Shown: piece after piece, positions 42,573 through 55,069 of the stretch
How the letters are laid out: every line of letters starts with the position of its first letter
Numbering within the stretch: position 1 is the stretch's first letter
NCBI GenBank assembly: GCA_030704615.1
Contig: CM060731.1
Coordinates: 86,532,756 to 86,596,755, forward strand
Length of the DNA: 64,000 nt
Source: Takakia lepidozioides
Taxonomy: Eukaryota; Streptophyta; Takakiopsida; Takakiales; Takakiaceae
Direction: 5' to 3'
Program-made: the position numbers and the translations under genes
The notes under the pieces: model-generated
Seen by the model: only the letters and a program-made list of their open reading frames with translations
Databases searched by the model: none
What the model was told of the DNA's origin: nothing

Positions 42573-44610
42573 GTGAGCGTACGCTCGCGCGCGCTCACGC
42601 GCAACGCTCACGCCATTGCGTCGTTGGTGGCAGCTCATATGGTTAGGCCATGTTTTGTACCAGAAGTGAGTACAATGATAGTAACCAAAAGCAAAGCTAA
42701 ACTAGTACCTCCAGTGGATGAGGAAGAAGATGGTAATGAGGATGGCAGTGATGTGCCTGAAGATGATGAGGCTTGGATGTCAAACGCATCAAGGATTGGA
42801 CAACTCTTGCGTGTCATGTCTATGAACCATATGTCAAGCAAATGATGACCATTGCCATTTGCGATATGAAAACAGATGATGCAGATGCTCAGGTGTTATT
42901 CTGGGAGATGATCAATGAACAAGCAAAACTTGCTGGCTTGAACAAACTAAATTTTGTTGGCTTCATGGCGGATGCAGCAGGAGCGAATTGGGCTGCTGTT
43001 CGAAGAGTTTATGGATCTGATCCCAATGTCCCAATGGAAGGTAAAGAAAGAACATGTTTATATCATTGGGCTAAAAGCCTCCGAAGACACACCAACGACT
43101 ACATCTTGGAGGACTTCCGTGAAATGCACACTCAGCTCTGTTATGAATGGAAAGATAGTGCTACCTTGGAGGATGCTACTACCACATACATTGCAATTCG
43201 GGCTTGGTGGCTCTCTTCAGGAGCATGCACAGAAAAGAGTCTGCCAAAACTGGATTCATGGCTTGCATGGTGGCACTACAGATATCGACTGTGGGGCCAA
43301 TGGATGAGAGAGGACATGGATGTGGAGGCAGATGCAGATATGCCTACCACTAATTTGCTTGAGGCGGTCTATTCTGCTTGGTGGAAGACAGCAGGCAATG
43401 GGAAAAAAATGAAGGTGGATCTATATGAGGCCACCATGCATGACATGTCACGAGCTCTTTTGCAGCAGACAACATTTTATAGGCACACCACAGGAAAGAC
43501 ATGGGGGACGGGGCCCGATAAAGAGGAGCTCATGTTGCGTCAAGCAGCTAGATCTAATAGCCCAACAAAAATGGGTAAGGTTGTACGTGGCATAGTAGTT
43601 GGAACACCACAAGGGGGGTTCAATTGGAGGGAGACAATCGCACTGTTCCAGTCAAACGCAAGTTAGGCGATGAGCATGGTGGGCCAAACGAATCTTGGAG
43701 GTGTGATATGAATGTAAAGACGGTTCCAGTGCGCGCCCCACCGGGATGCCCAGTCCACACCAGCCATCTAGGTTTGTCAGCTCCAAATCAAATCATGACA
43801 TTCCTGGTTCTTCAACTTTCTGTGAGACAAATCCACATGTTGCTATCCCTCCTCAGCCAATGCAATGGGGAAATCTAGTGAGAGAGACACAAGACTTTTC
43901 CGATGCATTGTTCAGGATTCAGCGGACAGGTCCTGCTTCCATGGTTCGTTGTTCTGCCTTGGTTGGAGTCTCCAAGGATAAATGCAAAGCGATCATCAGG
44001 AAAGGTAAAGGAAGTCCTGCACCTTGCCTCACTGGCAAGTTACTAGCACCGAACATGAAAGAACCAAAACTGCAAGTTTTTTGGTTTTGCTCCACAGATG
44101 TTTTGTCGTGTGTTGGAGGGACCGTGCCATCCTATTGCTTGGGAAAACCGGGTATACCTAACGTGTGGCATGTAAAGGTTGGAACCAACCTTACACAAGT
44201 TGAGGTGGACAACTTGACCCTTGCAGGTTTTCGACTAGTCCATCCTCCCAACGTTCCTGATCCGAACTTTCCTGTGGGACCACTTCCAGTGGAACAACAT
44301 ATTCATCAAGGTGTGGTCCTTCCTGTGGGTAAGTATCCCACTACACGCTATGGGGTGCGCATTCGGCGTCGGGATCCGACTCCTCGACACTTGAGTCGCC
44401 AAGAGTCAGCGGAGACTCTTATTGTTGAGGTTCGTCAGAAACGTGCCTCAGCCAGGTTATGGGAGAATTTACCAGCTACAAACAGAGGGATCTACCAGAG
44501 CAGGATTGGTTTACAATGTATACATTGGTCAGTTTCCATCTTGTGAATGTCCCGACTTTGATGAGTTATCTGTCAAGAAGAAAAAACAAACATATCTACC
44601 GTGCATCTAG
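42573..44610 (+). pseudogene. MULE-type transposase gene with SWIM finger (copy 2), N-terminus missing
   Basis: The first 200 bp encode an unrelated acidic leader (VDEEEDGNEDGSDVPEDDEA). From 42773 the frame reads VKRIKDWTTLACHVYEPYVK, FVGFMADAAGANWAAVRRVY, RTCLYHWAKSL, SWLAWWHYRYRLWGQWM and DKEELMLRQAARSNSPTKM. A frameshift near 43665 leads to FRIQRTGPASMVRCSALVGV and VWHVKVGTNLTQVEVDNL. At 44510-44610 another frame gives VYIGQFPSCECPDFDELSVK and YLPC, the first part of a SWIM finger, then a stop where copy 1 has KHLYFIF. The core is 297 codons without a break, in better condition than copy 1. The GCM-like zinc cluster is absent. Confidence 0.7.
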
Positions 44611-45250
44611 GATGCGTCGGGGCTTATGAGATCCACCAACCTTCCCTTAGCCAGTTAGAGGTTAGGGCTATGCTAAAGAAGGACCCTAGTTCAACTTTTA
44701 GTGACACATGAAATGCACAAAAAAAGAACCTTTAACTTGTGCCGTTCATTTTCATGCATGTGACATGTAATTATCTTGTTACTACTTTATTCCAAACATG
44801 ACACATATGCATTTGTTAGTACAGAAGTTCCTATTTTGGTTAAAATGGAACTTGTGTACCTGTCATACAAGTTTTCAAATTAATTTTTTCTCAAACATGA
44901 CACATATGCATTTGTTAGTACAAAAGTCCATATTTTGGTTACTATGAAACTGTTTTCCTTGAATACAAGTTTGCAAACTATTACTTTGGCCAGGGATCTT
45001 GTATTCTCTTCAGTTTAAGGTGGTGCATTAGTTGGAGTTAAGGGTCACATGCATCTTTGACCATTGACTACTGATTTTGTTAACTAAGAAAAATATATTT
45101 TTCTATATACATATGATGTAACATTTGCATATGCAATAAATACGTCGTATTCTATGTTATATAACTCCACTGCATACAATCTACAATGTGTGGATACAAA
45201 TTTGTCACATGCATATATAATAACGGATTTTGTGCATGCATGCACTCAAC
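44611..45250. other. AT-rich spacer with a 100-bp tandem duplication
   Basis: AACATGACACATATGCATTT followed by GTTAGTACA occurs at about 44795 and 44893, a direct duplication of about 100 bp. No gene. Confidence 0.6.
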
Positions 45251-45622
45251 TTGTGCATATGGAATAGCAACCCCCCTAAGGGGACCCACCGCCTAGCCAT
45301 GAGTGAAAAATGATTGATACAAAGAATATGGGATGGGCACATGGGCCTGGATTTAGTGATAGAATGATGCAGGTGGGGACCACCCTTATTGGGCTAATAG
45401 TCCTGGACAACTGTTTAGACATTTTTGCACCTAATAATTATTTCAATCGGTCGCTTAGACACGTTTCTCAAACCATTTCTCACATTAGGCATCTTCATGC
45501 TATAAGTTTTTAAAATTAGGCACACGAGAAGAGAAAACATTTATTGTACGGACATGATTGTCTCTGGGTGGGAACAATGTGGGATTTTACGGGCTTTTGA
45601 GGACACTTTCTAGGGAGAAGCT

Positions 45623-45910
45623 ATGCGAGCAAATTTTGTAACCAATTTGTTTGTAGTGAATGATGATTTAGTGGACGGGAATGCTCAAGTCACTGAGGAT
45701 ATCCCTCATATCTACCTTGACCTTAGTGTAGAGGAAACTATGTGTAGATGTCTTGCAAATCTGCATATTGAAAATGAGGATATCCGTGATCTCAATGTGG
45801 TGGACGAGGTAGATGGAGAGATCATGATGATTAGCGAGGAGGATGAATATGATGACATTGTCGAGTCCATGCAGGGGCCTTTCAAAGTTACATGGAGCTC
45901 TCGCATATAG
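45623..45910 (+). CDS. Unknown acidic 95-residue ORF
   Basis: Open frame ending at a TAG with strongly acidic second half (DEVDGEIMMISEEDEYDDIV). It could be the C-terminal exon of a transposon gene. There is no conserved motif I recognise, and no partner exon is evident. Weak call based on frame length and composition only. Confidence 0.25.
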   Translation: MRANFVTNLFVVNDDLVDGNAQVTEDIPHIYLDLSVEETMCRCLANLHIENEDIRDLNVVDEVDGEIMMISEEDEYDDIVESMQGPFKVTWSSRI

Positions 45911-47320
45911 ATTGCAATTTGTAGGAAGTTATTTCCGCACGCATATATTTGTATTGATTTTGTTCAATGGAATTTTCATCTTATTACAAACAACATGAGA
46001 AGAGGCTTGCAAGTTTTTTTCTGGAATTTTTAGGCATTAGGCACTTTGGTCCCATAGTTTCCGAACAATTAGGCCAAAATCTAGAAAATTCCCAGAATTG
46101 GTTAGGCACTTTCATTTTTGAATTAATTATCGCCTAATCGGTTGTCCAACTAAGCCCAGCCCTGACCAAGGCAGCCCGGTTATTCCACGGGTTCCTGCAT
46201 CCCGACCCGGCCTTGTGACACAGTTTTGGAGTTCTGAGCACGAGGGGATTAGGCCGATGATCGCGGCCCGGGTGGCCGGGTTCTCTTATCGGCACCCGGC
46301 AATATAACGCTGATTCTGGAGAGATAAAAAAATCAGGCGGGAGGTAACGTTCTTCTTCAAGATTGTTGGCTTCTCCATCAAAGAATCAGATCACGGGATG
46401 GCAACAACAACTGCAGGATGTGGTGGTTCAATGAAGTCTGTTCAGACTCAAAGCATCTTGCAAAGTGCGCATAGCTTATATAAGAATCAGACGATGGTCG
46501 CAGCTTGGGGAATGCGTCGGTCATGATGAAGCGTCACCTGTAAAGCTTGGAAGGGCTCCAGTGAGCTTGAGAGCCATCACTTTGAGTTGAGGGAAAAAGG
46601 AACTTGAGTATCATGGTTGTGCACTGATTGATCAGAACATTCACGAAAACAAAGCAAAGGAAGAGCTGCTTAGCAGCATCCGGGTCTAGATATATATAAC
46701 TGAAGCAACTTCACATGTCAAGCTGGACCAAAATAACGGACAGTTGCCCGATGTGACCATGATCCAACCATGCCCGAACTGCTGACTCCCTATTGACCGT
46801 TACATTCTGAGATAACTGGTTCCTAGCGGTCGGATGTTTAGATGTTGGTGGCGCCTCTTATGGACGACACCGACACAAGACACAACCTTGTCTGTTGCTT
46901 GTGGGCCTCTTGTGGGCACATGGGCCCACTCTAGATACAAGCCTTGGACGACCCGTGGGTATGAAAGCTTGCGCCTCCCTGCTTGCTGTCTCTCCAGTTC
47001 CCTTTCTTCTCCAAAGCTCAGGAGTTTGGGGAGTCTAATTCAGCCTCAGAAACTGTGCAGCATTCCGCTTTATCTCACGAACCCCGGGCCATTACCTGTA
47101 CGTCGTTATTAGAAGTTCGCAACAGTGAGTCTGTTGTGTGACCAGTCTCCCCATACAGGCGCAGACGTAGGCTGGAGATTACCCCGCCCTAGCTCAACTG
47201 ACTAGATCAAGGTGTGAACTGTACACAGTTTCAACAAGGTCTACACGCGGAGATATAATGTTTTGACAACCACATAAATATATAGGACCACCTTCGAGAT
47301 CATCTAAAGTGGCCTTGAGG
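45911..47320. promoter_or_regulatory. Upstream region of the XTH gene
   Basis: No gene recognised. CACATAAATATATAGG at about 47270-47285, some 40-50 bp before the XTH ATG, is a plausible TATA box. The 92-codon frame at 46834-47112 has biased composition and no support. Confidence 0.4.
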
Positions 47321-50300
47321 ATGCAGAGATCATTCATGGCATTTGAAAACCGATTTCTGATTTTCTATGTAGTGGTAGCATTGAGCTGGTTGGAGGGCAG
47401 TGCGGGCCAGCAGACGAACACATTCGTACCCTTTCAAAACTCAGTATTCCACGAAAACTTTTATGTGACGTGGTCGACCGACAATGTGTGGGCTATCGAC
47501 GAAGGGCGCATACTCCAGCTCAGCCTCAATGAAAATTCGGGTAATCCTCTATGAGCAAGCCGTGGGATGTTCTTCATTTGGACTCTTGGGACCGCATCAT
47601 GGGTGATCTGTAAAACCGAAACGCTGATAATTGGCAATGTCCGGCATTGTCTTACAGTACAAGCGTTTTTGGTGTAGTAGCATTGAATGTCAATCAGCTA
47701 GAAATTAACTAGAACTCAGAGGTAATTTCTCCACAGTCCGTGAACATTTCTAGCTTTTGAATTGTATGGATCCATGATTGATCATCAAGTATGTCGGTGC
47801 CCTATGCACCTGCAGGCTGCGTGAGGCCTTTTGGATATCCTTCACTTGATGCATTATTCATCAATTTATGAGGAAACCTAGCTGAGATTCACAAGCACAT
47901 GGCGCGGTGCAGTAGGCCTGTACTGCATACATGTATGGATTACGACTCTTAGAAGTTTTCCTAAGTGGGCTCACCAGGAGGCACTTTATGATGGTGTTTG
48001 GGGGGCTTCCAAGAGCATTTCCATAAGTTATGACGGACTTGTGGAGTCGGCACACGATTTTTCAGCTGAACTGCTGGAGATCCTGGTCGAGTGGGTGTAC
48101 ATAGCTCAAGGGTCGTTTCTCGCAAAGAAAGATGACGCCGGCGCAGAATCCGTCTTTCCCACGAGCGTGGGGACCGATCCTCTCTGTCCGCAGTGGTGGA
48201 CCGTTTCCTGCATTCATAATTTAGGACTTCCCATTGACAGACCTCGGTGTTTTCGGGCACCCCCTGGGACAAGCAGCTCTAGACTGGGGACAGTCTGTTA
48301 AAATTTTGATCTCATGTACGTAACTTATTACTGTGTTTATCTCAACACATGCAGGCACTGGGGTGTCATCTGTGAGTAAGTACTTATATGGCTACATTCG
48401 CGCAACCATAAAGCTCATACCCGACAACTCCGCTGGTACAGTTACCGCTTTCTATGTAAGACTTCCGCCACCATTTGAAGTTGAGGTTCTCTTTGGTCGC
48501 TTGATTGGTCATTGACTTTGCTAGCCCACAATAGTCCTTGATCTTGAGAGCGTCACTTGTCTCAAGTGCAAGAAATGAACTTTTACTTGTATAGATCCGG
48601 CATCCATCACATCCCTCTCGGTTTCTCAAGATCTCGATCTGTTTCTCTCCAGCAGCGCCTATTGAGCATCCAGATGTCGGGGATGGGGTTGGTAGTAACA
48701 TTCCTCCCAAAGCCAGGGAATGGAGCAAAGTCCCCATTGGTGACATCTGATGTGGGTGTAGTTCCCTCCCTGGCTTAGGCAAAGAGAGAAAGAACATGGA
48801 GACAAAGCATTTGAAATGACCTCAAGAAAACCCAAGAAACCAACCAACGGCTAGGTCATCCATTCTGTTTGCTGCTAATCAACTGCAAAAACATAACCGC
48901 TCGTTACGAAATATGGGCGTTGGCGACTCTCTAGGTGGTTGAGGGTCCTGTGGGCCGCCGTAGGACTTCCTTGATACCTGTCCTTTAGATCGAGCACAGG
49001 GAAAAGCCTAACCAGTGACTTTGAATTTGGTACACTTGGCTGCTGCTTCTTGTGGCTAATGCCTGCTGCATACGTGGCCAAGTTCATGGCAGGTATCATC
49101 ACAGTCGGATTATCACGACGAGCTGGACTTCGAGTTTCTGGGCAACGTCTCGGGGGAGCCGTATGTGTTGCAGACCAACGTTTTCGCAAATGGTGTCGGA
49201 AGCCGCGAGCAACGCATCAACCTTTGGTTCGACCCCCGGGAGGATTTCCACGACTACAGTATCATCTGGAACCAGAAGCAAATCATGTAAGTTGCGTTCT
49301 TCAATCATGAGAGCTTAATCTACTCTACATTTGTGAATCAAGCGTTAAATTCTCATGACATCGGCCAGATTCACAATCCAGAAATTGAATGTAAGTTCAA
49401 TCGTTGTTTACTGGGCAGCCTCAGCAGAGGTTCGTGATATTCCAGGCCAGATCCTACCTGAATCATGTAATATCAGCCTCGTAAGAGCTTCATCCAGGCC
49501 ACCTCATACCCGAATCAGGCAGGTTCAATGCTTCTTCCAATTGGCAGCCTCACGGGAACTTACTCCCGACTTACCAAAATCGAAAAATGCATCTCGAAAT
49601 TGGGCAGGCTCGAAAAGAGCTTCAATCTGGAATATAAGCGCGGTAGGAATGTGACACAGTAGGCGACATTCTCTGCGCTGGCTTCTATTCTTCCAAGCAC
49701 TTGGGGATTCTTTTGGTGATGATGCTAAGAGACCTAGCTAATAGCACCTCCCGGTGTGAAACTGGTTGACATTTGCTTAGAGATCTTCACCTGGAAAGAA
49801 ACATCCCCTGATGGTTGGTACTTACAGTGAAGTCTCGCACCCATCATTGGACCATAGTTATACAATGCTTTGAAAAGGCAACCATGGCCCAGCACTTCAA
49901 TTTTATTGCGGTATTGTGTTCCATACCACACCCACCAAACCAAATAATGTATAACAGTTCTTTTGTTGACTGCCTGGTCCACTTCACATTGTTAGCTGAT
50001 TTGTGGCTCTGATCATCCTCAGAAAATTCTCTTAATGGTGGGTCAATTTTGAGTACCCCTCCTACACCAAAACTTGTCATTGTCATCTTCACTTCTGTTT
50101 TGCTCAACATTGCACAAAAAGTGCGCCAAAGCAACTCGTCAATTGGGAATGTGGAATGACTTCAAATGTGCAGATTCTTTGTGGACAATACAGCCATTCG
50201 AGTGTTCCAGAACCGCCAGTCTTCGGGCCAGGCTTATCCATCCAACCAGGCCATGGGTGTCTACTCCAGCATCTTTGATGCTTCCCAATGGGCCACCAGG

Positions 50301-50822
50301 GGTGGGCTTGTGAAAATCGACTGGAGTGCAGCTCCCTTTCTGGTATCCTACACAAACTATGTTATGGATGCTTGTGTATGGGACACTACATACCCCACGG
50401 ACTGTGCATCTGCCAATTCAGGTATTGCCAACTCTTCACCTGTGGCTTCAATTTCCTAGACGTATGATGAACATACGTAGGTAAGCAAATCCTTGATCAC
50501 AAATCAGTCACATTTGTTTGGCTATCCAAACCTCTGTGAGGAGTAACATGTTGAAGTTGTTACTCTAGAAAATACTTCTTTCCATGTGTGATCCTTTTTG
50601 CACAGTTTCTTGTACTGTTAAAGTAAGTTCCATCCTTGATCTGGAGTGTTCATTCTTGATGTGAGTGCAGGAAAGTGGTGGGCTGCTGAACAGTACCAAA
50701 CACTGGGGGAGGATCACAAGAGCCAACTAAACTGGGTCAAGAATAACTATGGGATATATGACTACTGCACTGACACTACACGCTACCCAACCCCACCTTT
50801 TGAATGCACAGCCCCTCTCTAA
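47321..50822 (+). CDS. XTH: Xyloglucan endotransglucosylase/hydrolase (XTH), five exons
   Basis: Exons 47321-47540, 48355-48455, 49093-49286, 50174-50421 and 50671-50822 join to 915 bp (304 residues plus stop) with GT-AG borders and consistent phases. The enzyme is a GH16 family glycosidase that cuts and religates xyloglucan chains in the cell wall. A hydrophobic signal peptide ([18 protein letters not shown]) is followed by the GH16 fold. The catalytic box [11 protein letters not shown] in exon 3 has nucleophile and acid/base Glu, and NVS directly after it is the usual N-glycosylation site. [30 protein letters not shown] and DWSAAPF are family hallmarks; the XTH_C tail [15 protein letters not shown] has the expected cysteines. 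No stop or frameshift. The first of two nearby ATGs is chosen; the second is 15 bases later. Loop length suggests the group I/II branch. Confidence 0.95.
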
Positions 50823-51985
50823 AGAGTACACATTGACTTTTACTGGCTTACATTGCTGGCAGGCATGTGATCTGGAATAGGTCTGCATGCAAGGCATCTA
50901 CAGTGCACCTTCTTTTCTAGCCCCTTATATTAATCCAACACAAAACATTCAGAGAGCTCCTTAATAACAGGTGTTGGAAAGTGTCTTATCTGGTTTGTGG
51001 AGTTCCTATGTATATACAGAGAGGACTACATGAGGAACTCTTGGAGAGAAGTGGATGTTCACATATTTTAATAGTTAGACCTGGCTTTAAGCTGGAGATT
51101 GTACATAAAATTGTCGATTGCTGAAGGCAAGAAAAAGAAATAAGGAGCTGTATGATACCAGAGTACAAACATCTGGCATCTGTTACCATTTACCAGGTGC
51201 CTGGGCTGGTTGGAGTTTCCTGGCTCCTTCACTTGTTGGTTTCCGTACACAACTTCCCTCTTGACACATTTTTCCTCCACTTCGCATTGTATTTCATAAT
51301 GATGGTAATGTTGTGGATTCAATAACCACTTTCCAGAGGAGTCTTTATTGCAGTTCAATCTCACAAATTCTGCAGAAGCCTGCTCATTCTTTCCATGGGA
51401 ATGGAGAATGCAGGTGACTCCATCCAAATCTCTCCAACCATCATCACTGGGCTATCATTGGACTTTCAACGTCAGACAAACATATTGGGAAAGCAAGCTA
51501 CAGGGAAAAAACAGAACAATTTTCCTGCTACTCTTTGCTTGCTCTCTTCAATTCAACTAGCATTTTAGAACACCATGACGAGTGAGTGTATCCAGTTTCT
51601 GGGCTTGGCAGATCCTGCAGCAAAGTGGGTTTTCTTCACGGCTACTCTCCAGGGGTCTGCGCAAATCCTCTGTTTGCTCCATAATCACACTTGAACTGTA
51701 ATCATCACCATGGGCAGCTCACAGAAAGTGTAGCACTGTCCGCTGCACTCCATGAGAAACAGTGTTATCATCTTTACTCCTTGCTAACATCAACTGAGGA
51801 CATTTTTTAGAAGAACTCTTGAAGGCAGAGCTCGGTGAGCTGGGTGCCCGACACTGTCGTAGTTTCAGGTAGCAGCTTACACAACCTTTGTAAATGAGCA
51901 CTAAATTGCAGGGTTAGGGTTCTGAAACCCTAAATTTAAACCAGCACGTGGGCAATAAATCCCACAAGGCCCTAGGCCAGGGAAT
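50823..51985. other. XTH 3' flank
   Basis: Contains the 3' UTR and spacer sequence. No other gene, repeat array or RNA is seen. Confidence 0.5.
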
Positions 51986-52261
51986 GAATTTTCCAGCAAG
52001 TGTCTACTTGTCAATTTCAGGACATCAATACATGAATGGAGACGATTTGTTTGTTTGTTTTGTTTTGTTTTGATTTGATTTGTAGCGTTGAGATGTCCCG
52101 AACCACGAGGGCCCGGCGCTGGTGCTTGGTACCGTTGGAAAGCCCTCGACAAGGAGGGGTGCACCGGCTTGGTCTCATGATTTCTGGACATGCGGTGTGG
52201 GAGATACGGAATTCCAAGTACTTTTGGTCGCTGGAAATTCACAAAAAATAGCAAAAATGGC

Positions 52262-52372
52262 AAAGTGGGCATTCCTGGGACAATGGTTGGAGCCTCGAAG
52301 GGAGAGATATCAAGGGAAAGGTCTCCGGTTCAAATCTGGTCGTAGGCTCTCTAAAAAAAATAAAAAATGATC
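52262..52372 (+). repeat. tRNA-like (SINE-type) tail unit
   Basis: GGTCTCCGGTTCAAATCTGG fits a Pol III B box; an A-rich end (TCTAAAAAAAATAAAAAATG) follows 15 bases later. A second copy lies at 53090-53182. Confidence 0.45.
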
Positions 52373-53089
52373 AGATATGGGATTGCACTTGATAGAGGAT
52401 TGCACTTGGGCCTGGACATAGGAGACCCACTTTGGATACATAAGAAATTGCACTTGGTTTAGATTTCAATTCTTCACACATGGGCCTTCATAGGAGACGC
52501 TACTTGAATACATAGGGGATCGCACTTGGACTTAGATTTCATTCTTAACCCATGGGCCAATGGCGCAGGCTACCCTAGGCCTAGATCTCCCAAACAGGAG
52601 GGTCCCTAGATACATAGGGGATTGCACTTGGACTTAGATGACACTGGACACTTGGGCCAATGGCACAGGCTACCCTAGAGGTTGCATTTGGGCCTCGACA
52701 TAGGAGACGCACTTTGATACATAGGGGATTACACTTGGACTTAGATGACATCGGACACTTGGGCCAAGGCACAGGCTACCCTAGTCAATCTATGAATCGA
52801 GACATTTGTTTTGTTCTGTTTTTGTTGTTTGTAGCGTCGTTGAGATCTCCCAAACTGCGGGGCCCAGCCCGGGTGCTTGGTACCGTTGGAAAGCCCTCGA
52901 CGAGGAGGTCTCATGATTTTTGGACCCGCGGTGTGGGAGATGTGGACTTTCAAGTGTTTTTGGTCGCTGAAAATTCAGGAAAAATAGCAAAGTGGGCTTT
53001 CCTGGAGCAATGATTGGTTCATGTGGGAGATTTGGAATTTCAAGTATTTTTAGTCGCTGGAAATTCGTGAAAAACAGAAAAATGGCTTT

Positions 53090-53182
53090 CCTGGGACAAT
53101 GATTGGAGCCTCGACAGGGGAGATATCAAGGGAAATGTCTCCGGTTCAAATCTGGTCGTAGGTTCTCTGGAAAAAAAAAAAT
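53090..53182 (+). repeat. tRNA-like (SINE-type) tail unit, second copy
   Basis: TGTCTCCGGTTCAAATCTGG and TCTCTGGAAAAAAAAAAATG repeat the unit at 52262-52372. Confidence 0.45.
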
Positions 53183-53939
53183 GGTTAAATAGGGGATTGC
53201 ACTTGGACTTAGATGACATTGGACACTTGGGCCAACGGCACAGGCTACCCTAGAGGTCGCACCTGGGCCTCCACATAGGAGACGCACTAGGATACATAGG
53301 AGATCTTGCATTTGGGCTTAGATGACATTGGACATTTGGGCGGCGACACACTTGGATATATAGGGGATTGCACTTGGACTTAGATGACACTGGACACTTG
53401 GGCCAACGGCACACAGGCTATAGAAGTATTAATATAAACTTCTAACTATTTCACCAAATTTCAATCTCTGAATCACATTACATTGTTGCTCATTTTGTTG
53501 TTCATTCATGTACCACAGATTTCTTTGTAACTAAACAAACATCCACCTTCATTTTAGTATATCGATTTCAATTCTTCACTCACACATGGGCATCGACATA
53601 GGGGACACACTTGGATACATAAGGGATCGGACTTGGGACTGGACACTTGGGCCAACGGCACAGGCTACCCTTTTCATTATATGACACGAGACGTTTGTTT
53701 TGTTTGTTTTGTTTTGTTTTGTCACGTTGAGATGTCTCGAACCGCAAGGCCCCAGCCCCGGTGCTTGGTACCGTTGGAAAGCCCTCGACGAGAGGGGTGC
53801 ACGGGCTTGGTCTCGCGATTTTTGGACATGCAGTGTGGGAGATGTCGAATTCCAAGTACTTTTGGTTCTCTGTATGTAGTCATGTGAGCTGGTGAAGGAA
53901 TCCATCCATTACTTTCATGTGTCAAAGTACTTTCATGCC

Positions 53940-54110
53940 TAGGCACGGAGCAACTGGATGGGGTGGAAGATTTTATTCAGAACAGCCGATCAAACCAGTT
54001 TCTGGTATGGAAGCCTTACTTGATGCCTGCTGGATTCATGGCAACGTAAAGGTGGGAGTACATACAACAAAATGCCTTGTTAAGGGATCCAAAGCTCACT
54101 GCAACTTGCG
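53940..54110 (+). pseudogene. PPR E-motif relic
   Basis: The plus strand reads PIKPVSGMEALLDACWIHGN VKVG, matching the E motif that follows the last PPR in plant E/DYW-class proteins (P-x-K-P ... LL-x-AC ... H-x-N-V). Neither PPR modules upstream nor E+/DYW sequence downstream is present, so it is an isolated fragment. The other PPR relics in the window come from the repeat part, not this end. Confidence 0.6.
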
Positions 54111-54842
54111 TTCTGTTATTGCATATGGCACTGCAGCTGGCAGGTGGCCGAGTCATAGTACAGCTAAGGTGAGCAAAATGATGCAGGTCATAAATAAGCG
54201 AGGGCACTGCTGCATTGCGGGTGAGAACCACGTGCATCAGTGCATTGCCATTGTCGAAATCCAGGGTGAGCTGAACAATTTGTTTTGGGACGGATGAAGG
54301 AGGCTGCATATGAACTTTGTATATGAACTCTGAATCACATTGCATTCTTGCTTACGTCGTGCAGGTTTATTACAGACATTTAAAAATTATTTCTTCCATG
54401 TACCACTTACTCTTCGTAACTAAACAAAGGGCTCTAAGGCCTCCATGCCAAGAAAACACATTGCTTGCGTGTATCGTGAGCCACCCATACACAGCCCAAT
54501 GGACATACAAGGCCCTGAACTCCATGCATATTGATCGACATGAGTATCCGCTTCTTGGCATACAGGACGTAGCAATACATACACCTATGCAGCGATTTTT
54601 TGAGTCTATGTATGTCATATGCACTACACTGCTTCATCACACATTCCTGCAAAATGCATGCCCGGCAGTGTACCCTAAACAATTAGAAATAAGCATGGGA
54701 CACACCATACGGTCTGCAAAATCATCACAGAAAGTTTCAGAAATCAAGCTCGGCTTTATTTCATGACCATTTCAAAACACAATGCACGACACGTCTAAGG
54801 CCCGTTGTATCCTACAAGACATGAAGCACACCTACCCATCCA
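54111..54842. other. Intergenic
   Basis: The 149-codon frame 54317-54766 has no recognisable motif and biased His/Cys/Tyr content; not called. Nothing else seen. Confidence 0.4.
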
Positions 54843-55069
54843 TCAAACCTCTGCGAGCCAGTCGGTTTCCTTGAAGTCCCATTCGTAATTTGGGACTGTC
54901 TTCGTCTTCATTCCCAACCCCTTCTTCCAGGACTTGCTTTTGTCATTCCACATGCGAACGTCTTGCGTAAAAAGGTTCTCCGTCCACCTGGGAGTCACAC
55001 GAAAAAACACACTGGATTTGTTGTGTTCCAGATGCATGGTGTACGGGAATGTAACGACGAGTTCACCAC
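54843..55069 (-). CDS. Possible 3'-terminal exon of an unknown gene
   Basis: Begins after an acceptor TTGCAG at 55070 and reads GELVVTFPYTMHLEHNKSSV, FFRVTPRWTENLFTQDVRMW, then KGLGMKTKTVPNYEWDFKET and DWLAEV before TGA. The composition is protein-like, rich in aromatic residues, and stop-free over 75 codons. No family is recognised and no upstream exon is seen; it may be the end of another transposon gene. Confidence 0.4.

Larger units (their letters stand above)
51990..53880. repeat. Complex repeat with three large copies and short GCACTTGG units
   Basis: GGTACCGTTGGAAAGCCCTC occurs at about 52128, 52880 and 53769, each preceded by a TTTTG-rich run and GAGATGTC/GAGATCTC and followed by TTTTTGGACATGCGGTGTGG and AATTCCAAGTACTTTTGG. 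Between them lie irregular units of GCACTTGGACTTAGATGACA and TTGGGCCAATGGCACAGGC. Probably a dispersed element that amplified locally. Confidence 0.8.

Noticed and set aside
46834-47112. 92-codon ORF upstream of XTH
   Set aside because: Low-complexity composition and no recognisable domain; the region is more likely promoter or transposon debris.
48041-48301. 86-codon ORF between XTH exons 1 and 2
   Set aside because: It lies in XTH intron 1; the XTH exons join in phase to a complete protein without it.
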